Below, one piece after another: positions 13,499 to 19,704 of a stretch of 64,000 nt of DNA. Where the stretch lies: contig AP017968.1 of assembly GCA_002356455.1 (NCBI GenBank), positions 1,488,001-1,552,000 on the forward strand, read 5' to 3'. The translations under genes were made by a program, and so were the position numbers. Position 1 is the first letter of the stretch. Each line of letters opens with the position of its first letter. Below the pieces are notes generated by a model. The model was not told where the DNA came from. It searched no databases and was given only the letters and a program-made list of their open reading frames with translations. Source of the DNA: Fusobacterium varium (GTDB lineage: Bacteria; Fusobacteriota; Fusobacteriia; Fusobacteriales; Fusobacteriaceae).

Positions 13499-13681
13499 AT
13501 GGTTAAAATAAAAATAAATTCATATAGCGATTTAAAAGCTATTGCAGCTTTAAAAGGAATAAAATTACAAACGGAATTGCCTGAAATGCTAGGTTATAAA
13601 AGCAGGTGGGGTTTAAAATTAGCAATGGAAAATCCTGTTAAAAAGAAAATTATTATAGAAAAGGCAAAAAAAATTTTATAA
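13499..13681 (+). CDS. Small basic protein, first gene of the rightward operon
   Basis: A 60-residue basic protein made from the operator-controlled rightward promoter. Its position is that of Cro in lambda-like phages. The region DLKAIAALKGIKLQTELPEMLGY could be a helix-turn-helix with the second helix around LPEMLGYKSRWGLK. AAAGGAGG precedes the ATG. A Cro-like or early regulator role is an inference from position and size. Confidence 0.6.
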   Translation: MVKIKINSYSDLKAIAALKGIKLQTELPEMLGYKSRWGLKLAMENPVKKKIIIEKAKKIL

Positions 13682-13704
13682 AGATAATTTTTTTGGCTTT
13701 TTCT

Positions 13705-13718
13705 TTGCAAAAACGCAA
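13705..13718. promoter_or_regulatory. Repressor operator O5
   Basis: TTGC-AAAAAC-GCAA, perfect half-sites, in the gap after the first rightward gene. I see no convincing promoter spacing around it. Confidence 0.6.
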
Positions 13719-13779
13719 TAAAACAAAAAATTGAAAATTATTAAAACTGTATACAAAAAGGGAGAAAGGAGGTGAGAGA

Positions 13780-13956
13780 GTGGAAAATTATGAAGAACAA
13801 ATGGAGAAACCATCAAAAGAAAAATTGAGGATTGCAGAAGAAAGTTTAGAAATTGCCAAACAATATAGGAAAAGTGTTCATATAAGCTTAGCAATTTCAA
13901 GTTTCTCGCTAGTTTTTGCAATTACTGTTTTAATATATAAGTTATTTTTTGAATAA
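13780..13956 (+). CDS. Small membrane protein with GTG start (58 aa)
   Basis: The GTG at 13780 follows AGGAGGTGA at good spacing. The product has a charged helical N-terminal half (EKLRIAEESLEIAKQYRK) and one membrane span near the C-terminus (ISSFSLVFAITVLIYKLFF). It lies between the operator O5 and the 164-residue gene. Function unknown. Confidence 0.55.
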   Translation: MENYEEQMEKPSKEKLRIAEESLEIAKQYRKSVHISLAISSFSLVFAITVLIYKLFFE

Positions 13957-13963
13957 GGCAATT

Positions 13964-14458
13964 ATGGCCACAAGTAAAGAAAAAAGGAGAGAAATGATAT
14001 CTAAAAGCCATATTTATAATCATGATGAAACTGCAAAGTTTATTGAGATACCTGAACATTTAGGGCTACTAACAGTAGATAGAAGTAGAAAAACTGGAAG
14101 GGTGCTTATAGATGATGAAATGGTAGAGATAATTAAAATACTATGGAATAAATATAGAATAGGAACTGTAGGATGTTGTAAAGGCTATAAGGAAAATAAG
14201 ACATTGAAAGATAATATAGCATGGATACAAATTGGTTCTAAGTGGAGTGAGAGAGAATATCCTAAATGGATGATAGAGGTTTTAATAAGAGAAACTATGA
14301 AAGCTGTAGACAAAGAAGCTAAATTTCCTATATTGCTATATGATCCTAGATGTGTGCCTTGTTACACTCCAAAAGGATACTTAACAGAAAAGCATTATGA
14401 GGAATTAGTAAGATCAGGATATGAAATTGATATTCCGATAGAAGTTATTAAATTTTAA
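13964..14458 (+). CDS. Hypothetical phage protein with GCC and CVPC cysteines
   Basis: A 164-residue soluble protein. The ATG at 13964 follows AAGG; a TTG at 13949 would overlap the previous gene. Cysteines occur in GTVGCCKGYKEN and in DPRCVPCYTP, the latter a CxxC-type pair, so metal binding or redox chemistry is possible. I do not recognise the family. It is the last rightward gene before a leftward three-gene island. A GGGAGAT-ATCTCCC hairpin follows at 14461-14477. Confidence 0.55.
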   Translation: MATSKEKRREMISKSHIYNHDETAKFIEIPEHLGLLTVDRSRKTGRVLIDDEMVEIIKILWNKYRIGTVGCCKGYKENKTLKDNIAWIQIGSKWSEREYPKWMIEVLIRETMKAVDKEAKFPILLYDPRCVPCYTPKGYLTEKHYEELVRSGYEIDIPIEVIKF

Positions 14459-14460
14459 AA

Positions 14461-14482
14461 GGGAGATATAATCTCCCCTTAC
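14461..14482. terminator. Hairpin between convergent genes
   Basis: GGGAGAT-ATA-ATCTCCC (14461-14477), perfect stem with only short T runs on either side. It lies between the rightward 164-residue gene and the leftward 66-residue gene. Confidence 0.45.
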
Positions 14483-14490
14483 TTGAAGTG

Positions 14491-14691
14491 TTACTTTGTG
14501 TGAGATTGGTTACAACAATAATAGCAACCATCAGCATTTGAATATCCGTTTCTCTTAGCATAACTTATTGCAGTTGAAGGATAATCGAAGTCTCCTAAAT
14601 AAACTATATTAGGATATTTAGTAGGATTAGCATAATCGCAAGATGATTTATGCACTTCATGAGTTTCTTTATTAATATAGAATATAGACAT
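14491..14691 (-). CDS. Small H-x4-C / CxxC protein, paralogue C
   Basis: A 66-residue protein with THEVHKSSC near residue 15 and GCYYCC near the end, a pattern (H-x3/4-C ... C-x2-C) typical of small zinc-binding folds like those at the ends of some Ada-type and nuclease proteins. AGGTGTG precedes the ATG at 14691; a longer frame to 14772 lacks a site. Two paralogues lie at 42761-42979 and 42993-43193 in the same prophage. It shares with the latter THE-x-H-x-S, KY-x-NI, LG, GYS-x-A and YCCN. It lies in a leftward island with a small RNA and a second small gene, against rightward neighbours. Confidence 0.6.
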   Translation of the reverse strand: MSIFYINKETHEVHKSSCDYANPTKYPNIVYLGDFDYPSTAISYAKRNGYSNADGCYYCCNQSHTK

Positions 14692-15021
14692 GAATACACA
14701 CCTCCTTTCTTTTATAAATTGTAGTAGCAAACATATTATAACTTTTCGGAGAAATAAAATCAAGTTAAACATAGAAATAGTGGTTATTTTGACTAAGTAA
14801 AGGTATTTATAATATGAGATTAATAATTAGATAGAATAAATAAAAAAAGCCCGAGTGGGCTTAACTAAGTGATTTTCAGAAATGTCCGTCTCTGAAAAAT
14901 GAGTAAAAACTAATGAACATCGAGGGAACGAAGTTCAATCTTATTTTATCAAAATATACAAAATATGTCAACAATATACTTGAAATATATTTTTTATTTG
15001 GAAATTACTGAATATAGGCAA
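14692..15021. other. Non-coding gap holding a leftward small RNA
   Basis: Beyond the small RNA and its promoter (14842-14971) the gap is plain AT-rich sequence, with no open frame that has a ribosome site. Confidence 0.6.
14842..14936 (-). ncRNA. Candidate small RNA, leftward, with near-consensus promoter
   Basis: On the minus strand TTGACA (14971-14966), 17 bp and TAAAAT (14948-14943) form a near-perfect promoter. The ~95-nt transcript starts near 14936 and ends at the terminator AAGCCC-ACTC-GGGCTT with seven T. It holds the hairpin TTTCAGA-N9-TCTGAAA and a small GAAC/GTTC hairpin near its 5' end. No frame with a ribosome site is seen. Its terminator and a TTTTTACT motif are shared with the small RNA at 42625-42688. 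Confidence 0.75.
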
Positions 15022-15255
15022 TTATCTAATTATTTTTTCATATCTAAAACAAATAATTTTTTTATATGAAATAAACATTTGAATTTTAGGTAAGTCAAAA
15101 AATATTCCCTTGTCTGCTAATGTAAAATATTTTTCATTAGGCTTTAGTACTAAATTGATATTACAGTAAGGTTCATGAGAATTTTTTAAGAAGAAATTGT
15201 AGCTAACTTCAATGTTAAAACCATCTTTTAATTTTTTTTCAAAAGTTTTTTTCAT
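15022..15255 (-). CDS. Small 'DKGI' protein, paralogue of the genes at 41648 and 42144
   Basis: A 77-residue protein starting at 15255, where AAGGAG lies six bases upstream; the longer frame to 15363 has only hydrophobic filler before this. By eye it aligns over its whole length with the products at 42144-42374 and 41648-41881: MKK start, K-L near residue 9, D-(K/E)-GI in the middle and F-I-x-Y-x-x-I near the end. Likely a small beta-rich domain. It is the first gene of a leftward island with a small RNA and the H-x4-C/CxxC gene. Function unknown. Confidence 0.55.
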   Translation of the reverse strand: MKKTFEKKLKDGFNIEVSYNFFLKNSHEPYCNINLVLKPNEKYFTLADKGIFFDLPKIQMFISYKKIICFRYEKIIR

Positions 15256-15369
15256 AAAATGCTCCTTAGTATAAATAAATTTTATGATTAAATAACAAAA
15301 TTTGTAATTATTAATAATATTATAACATAAAAAAATGATTTTTATTTTATATCTGTTCATCATAACAAA

Positions 15370-15444
15370 GCCGATAGATCTTAGTTATGGTGGACAGATA
15401 CAAAGTAAAAATAGAGAGGATCTATCGGCAGTGGTCCTCTTCTG
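15370..15444 (+). promoter_or_regulatory. Nested inverted repeats before the replication gene
   Basis: GCCGATAGATC (15370-15380) pairs perfectly with GATCTATCGGC (15419-15429). CATAAC/GTTATG (15361-15388) and GAGGA/TCCTC (15416-15438) form alternative stems that compete with it. The ribosome site AAAGGAGG follows at 15446. The arrangement fits a structured leader that controls the replication gene, or part of a replication origin. Confidence 0.5.
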
Positions 15445-15456
15445 AAAGGAGGAATA

Positions 15457-16461
15457 ATGAGGGATTTAAGAGAAAAGGATTGGTTTTGGTTGGACAATGC
15501 TCTAATAGACAGAACTGATTTGAATTTATATGAAAAAATGCTGTATGCTTGTTTAGCAAGGCATACAGGAAAAAAAGAATATGCTTATCCAGCATTAGAA
15601 ACTTTAGCCAGAGAACTAGGGATAAAGGATACTAGAACAATAGTAAAATATACAAAATCTTTAGCTGATAAAGGTTTAGTTGTAATAGAAAAATTAAAAG
15701 GTAAATCTAATAGATATTATTTAAAAAATGTAGAAAAAGTACCTACACTGGATGTACCTAGTAATAAAGAAGTAGATACATCAGAAGTACCTACATTTGA
15801 TGTACCTACTACATCAGATGCATCTACACTACCTACATCCCATGTACCTAGTGGTACCTACATGGGATGTATCTCGAAGAAAACTAATATTAAGAATACT
15901 AATAAAGAAACTACTACTAAGTTAGATAATATAAATAAGATAGACCCTAGTAGTAGTTCTTTAGAAATTTTAGAAAAAGATAAAATAAAGCAAATAAAAT
16001 CTGCTTTACAAATGCACGGAATAAGTGTAGGCACTTGTAAAAATATAATGGAGCTTGTTTATTCTGGAGATATAAACTTAGAAAGAATTAAGGCAGTATT
16101 AACCATGGCTCCCTTAAAAAAATGGAAAGAAGGAGCTATATACCAAGCTTTAAAAGAAAATTGGAGTGTAGAAATAAAGTCCTATAATATTGAAAAGCCA
16201 AAAACTATTTTAGAAGAAAAAGCAAGAAAAGTCATAAATCAGACCTTAGAAGCTAAGGAAAAAAGAGATAGAACTGTTGAAAAGTTGAAGCAAATATTCG
16301 AAACTTTACCAGAACATAAAAAGAAATATTTGGAAGAAAAAGCTGAAAGAATGGCAAAAGAAAAATATCCAGATAACATTTACAAAATAATGGCAAGGAC
16401 AGAAAGTATATACAAAGTCATTAAAGAATATTTGGAAGAAAAAGAGGTGGAAGATGATTAA
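15457..16461 (+). CDS. Phage replication initiator with winged-helix N-terminus
   Basis: A 334-residue protein. Residues 1-90 form a winged helix-turn-helix (YPALETLARELGIKDTRTIVKYTKSLADKGLVVIEK, quoted in part: TLARELGIKDTRTIVKYTK) like those of phage and plasmid initiators. Residues 95-165 are a low-complexity linker rich in P, T and S encoded by iterated DNA repeats. The C-terminal part is charged and helical. Initiators with origin repeats inside their own gene are known from lambda O. I see no helicase or loader gene beside it, so host helicase recruitment is likely. The ATG follows AAAGGAGGAATA. Confidence 0.7.
   Translation: MRDLREKDWFWLDNALIDRTDLNLYEKMLYACLARHTGKKEYAYPALETLARELGIKDTRTIVKYTKSLADKGLVVIEKLKGKSNRYYLKNVEKVPTLDVPSNKEVDTSEVPTFDVPTTSDASTLPTSHVPSGTYMGCISKKTNIKNTNKETTTKLDNINKIDPSSSSLEILEKDKIKQIKSALQMHGISVGTCKNIMELVYSGDINLERIKAVLTMAPLKKWKEGAIYQALKENWSVEIKSYNIEKPKTILEEKARKVINQTLEAKEKRDRTVEKLKQIFETLPEHKKKYLEEKAERMAKEKYPDNIYKIMARTESIYKVIKEYLEEKEVEDD
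15739..15875 (+). repeat. Iterons inside the replication gene, candidate phage origin
   Basis: GTACCTA(C/G) occurs at 15739, 15754, 15787, 15802, 15844 and 15854, several preceded by GAT or CAT, with degenerate copies (GCATCTAC, ACTACCTACA) between. The block contains an inverted repeat, CCCATGTA (15839-15846) with TACATGGG (15858-15865). An AT-rich stretch follows. Clustered initiator-binding repeats within an initiator gene are the hallmark of lambda-type origins. Confidence 0.55.
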
Positions 16462-16687
16462 ATTATTTAAATATTTGTATTTAATGCCATGTGTTTTTTT
16501 ATGGATATATATCCTTGCTTATCCACTAATTAAGAAAATTTTTAAACTTAATCTTAAAAGCGAATATGCAAGAAAAGAGTATTTTAAAATGCTTATTACA
16601 AGTATAACGCCATTTATAAATATATTAGCACTATATTTAGCAATTGAGGAAGATATAGAAGCATTTAAGGAGAGGAGTAAAAAATGA
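16454..16687 (+). CDS. Small membrane protein
   Basis: A 77-residue protein with two hydrophobic segments (residues 4-30 and 45-65), overlapping the replication gene by eight bases and the next gene by four. GAGGTGG precedes the ATG. No recognised family. Coupling places it in the rightward early operon. Confidence 0.6.
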   Translation: MIKLFKYLYLMPCVFLWIYILAYPLIKKIFKLNLKSEYARKEYFKMLITSITPFINILALYLAIEEDIEAFKERSKK

Positions 16688-16914
16688 TGGAACAAAAAAC
16701 ATTAATGCCACAAGAGAGAAAAAGAAAGTTTTATAGTGAAACAGATTTTTTAAGAGTAGAAGTGAGAAAATTAGCGGCAGAATTAAAAATTGAAATAAAA
16801 AATAGTGGAAGATTAACAAAAGCAGAATGCAGGGAAATATTGGAGAAGCTCAATAGAACTAAATTCAATAGAGAAAAAGGGCTTTTAAGAAAATTATTTT
16901 CATATTTTTATTAA
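16684..16914 (+). CDS. Small protein sharing an N-terminal domain with the next gene
   Basis: A 76-residue basic protein. Residues 12-57 (KRKFYSETDFLRVEVRKLAAE and on) align with residues 4-50 of the next protein (KRDKFYGEVDFLRHQLRELAAE), sharing FY-x-E-x-DFLR, LAAE and a C-x-E-like helix. The domain is not one I know. It starts four bases before the end of the membrane protein gene. Confidence 0.6.
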   Translation: MMEQKTLMPQERKRKFYSETDFLRVEVRKLAAELKIEIKNSGRLTKAECREILEKLNRTKFNREKGLLRKLFSYFY

Positions 16915-16959
16915 TCAATAAACTGGATATAATGCATAAAATATAAAGGAGGAAATAAA

Positions 16960-17568
16960 ATGGCAAAGAAAAGAGACAAATTTTATGGCGAGGTAGATTT
17001 TTTAAGACATCAGTTAAGAGAATTAGCAGCGGAAACAGGAACAGTGATAAAAGATACAAATTTCATGAAAAAAGAAGAATGTAAAGGAAAAATTAAAGAA
17101 CTTTACAAAAGAGAATTAAAAAAAGAAATAGATCAAGAAACAAAAGAAACTATTGAAAAACTTAAAAAAGAACTAGCAGATAGAAATAATCAGATTACAA
17201 CATTACAAAAAGAGAAAGTAGAGTTGGAAAATGCAAAGAATGACTATCTAAAAGAAATAATTGCTAAAACAGAATTGATTAAAACTCATGAAAAAGAAAT
17301 AAAAGGTCTGCAAGAAATAAATCATGCAAATGATAAAACAATAAAGAATAATATAGAAAAATTAGAGGCAAATGAAAAGGAACTGCAAGAAAAAAAAAGA
17401 GAAATAGCAGAACTTCAATCAGAAATAAAGGCAGTGGAATTATCTTTGAAAAAACTTGAAGAAATAAATAAAAATAAAACTGAAATAATAGAAAGCATTA
17501 AAAAAGAATTGGAGCAATTAAAAAATAGAAAATGGTATCATTATCTTTTTAATTTCTTTAAAATATAG
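16960..17568 (+). CDS. Coiled-coil protein with the shared FYxExDFLR domain
   Basis: A 202-residue protein. Residues 1-50 carry the domain shared with the preceding gene. Residues 60-190 are an almost unbroken coiled coil rich in E, K and L. The C-terminus (WYHYLFNFFKI) is aromatic and could touch a membrane; the preceding protein ends in a similar way (LFSYFY). Together they look like a short and a long version of one protein. A scaffold or membrane-anchored replication role is a guess. Confidence 0.6.
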   Translation: MAKKRDKFYGEVDFLRHQLRELAAETGTVIKDTNFMKKEECKGKIKELYKRELKKEIDQETKETIEKLKKELADRNNQITTLQKEKVELENAKNDYLKEIIAKTELIKTHEKEIKGLQEINHANDKTIKNNIEKLEANEKELQEKKREIAELQSEIKAVELSLKKLEEINKNKTEIIESIKKELEQLKNRKWYHYLFNFFKI

Positions 17569-17574
17569 GTTTTT

Positions 17575-17602
17575 AGGACATTCATTTTTTAATGAGTGTC
17601 TT
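17575..17602 (+). terminator. Weak hairpin after the coiled-coil gene
   Basis: GACATTCATT and AATGAGTGTC form a ten-base stem with one mismatch, followed by TTATAA rather than a T run. Possibly an RNA-processing hairpin. Confidence 0.35.
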
Positions 17603-17632
17603 ATAAAACTTATAAAAAGGAGAAGTGATTAA

Positions 17633-17980
17633 ATGGGATTAGAAACACAAATTCAAACAGCAATTATATATTTGTTGTCATTTTATGAAAATCAAGGGAA
17701 ATTATTTTTTAATAGAATGAATAATATACCTACTCCGATAAAAGATAGAGTAACAGGGAAAACAGTTGGGTATAGAAAATTATCTACAGGAGCAAAAAAG
17801 GGAATTCCTGATATATGGGTAATAAAAGATGGTAAAACAATAGGGTTAGAAGTAAAAGCACCTAAGGGAACACAGCAAAAGGAACAAAAGGATATTGAGG
17901 AAAGATTTAAAAGAAATGGGGCTGAATATTATATAGTAAAATCAGTAGAGGATGTTAAAAAAGTATTGAATTTGAAGTAA
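17633..17980 (+). CDS. VRR-NUC nuclease
   Basis: A 115-residue protein matching stand-alone phage VRR-NUC enzymes: E4-x-x-IQ at the start, GIPDIWVI with the catalytic Asp, then GLEVKAPKG with the E-x-K pair, and Q(K)EQ after it. These are PD-(D/E)XK nucleases often found near phage replication or packaging genes, where they act on branched DNA. The ribosome site is AAAGGAGAAG. The family call is firm; the substrate is inferred. Confidence 0.92.
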   Translation: MGLETQIQTAIIYLLSFYENQGKLFFNRMNNIPTPIKDRVTGKTVGYRKLSTGAKKGIPDIWVIKDGKTIGLEVKAPKGTQQKEQKDIEERFKRNGAEYYIVKSVEDVKKVLNLK

Positions 17981-17996
17981 GTATAGAGGTGAAAAT

Positions 17997-18137
17997 ATGA
18001 CAAACGAGGATAAATTAGATATATTAGTTGAGAAAATAAAAAAAAGAGAAATAGAAAAAGGCTTTGTTAAGATAAAAATAAATAGAAATGGAGAGGTAGG
18101 AAATATAACAATAGAAAAAGATTTTGAAGGAATGTGA
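17997..18137 (+). CDS. Small hypothetical protein (46 aa)
   Basis: The ATG at 17997 follows GAGGTGAAA. The 46-residue product has a helix (DKLDILVEKIKKREIEK) and a beta-hairpin-like end (VKIKINRNGEVGNITIEKD). It lies between the nuclease gene and an exported-protein gene. No family recognised. Confidence 0.5.
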   Translation: MTNEDKLDILVEKIKKREIEKGFVKIKINRNGEVGNITIEKDFEGM

Positions 18138-18142
18138 GAATA

Positions 18143-18171
18143 TTGAAAAATGAAAAAAGTTATAATATAAT
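18143..18171 (+). promoter_or_regulatory. Promoter of the first exported-protein gene
   Basis: TTGAAA (18143-18148), 17 bp, TATAAT (18166-18171), 36 bp before the ATG. It makes the gene an independent unit, as expected of a moron. Confidence 0.7.
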
Positions 18172-18206
18172 AAAATCATATTAATAATGTTTTGGAGGAT
18201 GACTTT

Positions 18207-18653
18207 ATGAAAAAATTTTTATGCCTTTTATTTATTTTATTTAGTGGGAATATATTTGCATGGGAAGTTAAAGAAATTGTAGATGAATTTAGAGAACCTA
18301 CTGGCAAGATTAGAATACTCCAATTTGATAATAAAAAAACTTCTTACTTATTCGTAGAAAAAGATAAAGAGGATTTAATTATGGGGTTTATAACGGGATA
18401 TATTGGTGGAAAGGGAGAAAATGGGACATCTAATATAAAAATTAAAATTGATAATAACGCTCCTGTTTCAAGTATAGGAAAAGTGTCAAAACAAGGAAAT
18501 AGAGTAGTAGATTTTTTGACTCCAAAGCTTTTAGAGCAAATGAAAAAAGGAAGGGTAATGAAAGTGGTTATAGAAAAATATAATGATGACACTATATTTC
18601 TAATATTTGAACTAAATGGTTTTTCAGAAGCATTGGAAAAATTATATAACTAA
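18207..18653 (+). CDS. Exported protein, first of two related promoter-driven genes
   Basis: A 148-residue protein with a signal peptide (MKKFLCLLFILFSGNIFA, then W). The ATG at 18207 follows GGAGG. The mature part is beta-rich and contains LLEQMKKGRVMKVVIEK, which aligns with LIEQMKKGKTLKIIIHK of the protein at 29060. This kind of sequence also occurs in small periplasmic proteins of other bacteria (IalB-like). It has its own promoter and lies between the early and late regions. Such genes usually serve the lysogen, for example in exclusion of other phages or in host fitness; neither is proven here. Confidence 0.65.
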   Translation: MKKFLCLLFILFSGNIFAWEVKEIVDEFREPTGKIRILQFDNKKTSYLFVEKDKEDLIMGFITGYIGGKGENGTSNIKIKIDNNAPVSSIGKVSKQGNRVVDFLTPKLLEQMKKGRVMKVVIEKYNDDTIFLIFELNGFSEALEKLYN

Positions 18654-18740
18654 AATAAATCCTTTTTTAAACTAGAAGAGAATGGAAGATTAATAGTTGC
18701 AGAAGAAGATTAAATATAGTAGAATATAAAAAAATAAATA

Positions 18741-18821
18741 ATAACCAGTTTGGCGACCGTAATGGGTGGATTGGATTAATTACAGATGAAAGTCTGTAGT
18801 TTTTCTAGTCCACCTTTTTTT
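18741..18821 (+). ncRNA. Structured element with terminator before terS
   Basis: GGTGGA (18765-18770) pairs with TCCACC (18809-18814), enclosing the hairpin ACAGA/TCTGT (18782-18797), and seven T follow. The upstream part, AACCAGTTTGGCGACCGTAA, is GC-rich for this phage. It can be a terminator, the body of a small RNA, or, given its position just before terS, part of the DNA packaging (cos/pac) region. I cannot choose between these. Confidence 0.4.
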
Positions 18822-18832
18822 ACTTGACTGAT

Positions 18833-18896
18833 AAAAATAAAAAGAGCCTTTGTAGGCTCAAAAACTGTATCAAAACATCATTTCTGGGGAAAGATG
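18833..18896 (-). ncRNA. Candidate small RNA, leftward, C-rich loop
   Basis: The promoter is an extended -10 TGTTATAAT (minus strand, TATAAT at 18908-18903). The ~64-nt RNA holds ACATC-N13-GATGT with TTTCCCC in the loop, and ends in the terminator GAGCC-N6-GGCTC followed by TTTTTATTTTT. The ATCTTTCCCC block recurs in the RNA at 44041-44116. C-rich loops of this kind often pair with ribosome sites of target mRNAs. Confidence 0.55.
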
Positions 18897-18957
18897 TAAT
18901 TAATTATAACATAAATAAGTAAAAAAACATAGAGAAATATAATAAAGAGGTGGTGAT

Positions 18958-19704
18958 GTGGCAAGGATAAGAGACCCAGCAAGAGATAAAGCTAAAGAGC
19001 TATATCTAAATAATAAAGATATTACAAATAGAGAGATAGCAAATATCTTAAAAATAGATGAAAAGAAGGTAGCAACTTGGAAATATAGAGATAAATGGGA
19101 ATGTAATACAGAAGAAAAAAAGAATGTAGTACAACAAAATAAAAAGTGTAGTACTACAAAACCAAAAGAAGAAAAAAAAGCTTTAATTTCTAGCGAAGAT
19201 AAAGACTATGAATGGGTAGATGAAGAGGACGGATTGACTGATAAACAGAGACTTTTCTGTCATTATTATATGCAATCTTTGAACGCTTTTCAAGCAGCTA
19301 TAAAGGCAGAATATAGTCCAAGCTATGCAAGAGTTGATGTATATCGTCTCCTAGAAAATCCTAGCATAAAAAAATATTTAGAGAAATTAAAAGAGCAGCA
19401 AAGACAAAAATTTCTAATTTCACAAGAAAGAATATTAAATAGACATATTCAGGTGGCTTTGAGCGATATAAATGAGTATTTCAATGAAGATGGTAGCCCT
19501 AAACCTATAACTCATACAGATGGAACTTTAATCAAAAAAATGAAGATAGTAGAGAATGATAAGGGGAAAAGTGTAGAAATAGAATTAATAGAAAAATGTA
19601 AATCTTTAGATTTTCTTACACGATATTTAGGATTAGAAAGTGAAGATAAAGACAATAAAATCGTTACTTTTATTAATGAGGTGAGAAAAAAGAATGGATT
19701 GTAA
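18958..19704 (+). CDS. terS: Terminase small subunit
   Basis: A 248-residue protein. Residues 1-50 form a helix-turn-helix that should bind the packaging site (DITNREIANILKIDEKKVATWK). From about residue 95 it matches the Terminase_2 family (LTDKQRLFCHYYMQSLNAFQAA, quoted in part: LTDKQRLFCHYYM, then YARVDVYRLLENPSIKKYL). It recognises phage DNA and guides the large subunit. The start is GTG with GAGGTGGTGAT upstream. It overlaps the large-subunit gene by 11 bases, the usual order at the start of the late operon. Confidence 0.92.
   Translation: MARIRDPARDKAKELYLNNKDITNREIANILKIDEKKVATWKYRDKWECNTEEKKNVVQQNKKCSTTKPKEEKKALISSEDKDYEWVDEEDGLTDKQRLFCHYYMQSLNAFQAAIKAEYSPSYARVDVYRLLENPSIKKYLEKLKEQQRQKFLISQERILNRHIQVALSDINEYFNEDGSPKPITHTDGTLIKKMKIVENDKGKSVEIELIEKCKSLDFLTRYLGLESEDKDNKIVTFINEVRKKNGL

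Larger units (their letters stand above)
18654..18957. other. Gap before the terminase genes
   Basis: It holds a 17-codon remnant with no start (ending EENGRLIVAEED and TAA at about 18711), a structured rightward element at 18741-18821 and a leftward small RNA at 18833-18896. The remnant suggests that a gene was lost here, perhaps when the exported-protein gene was inserted. Confidence 0.5.
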
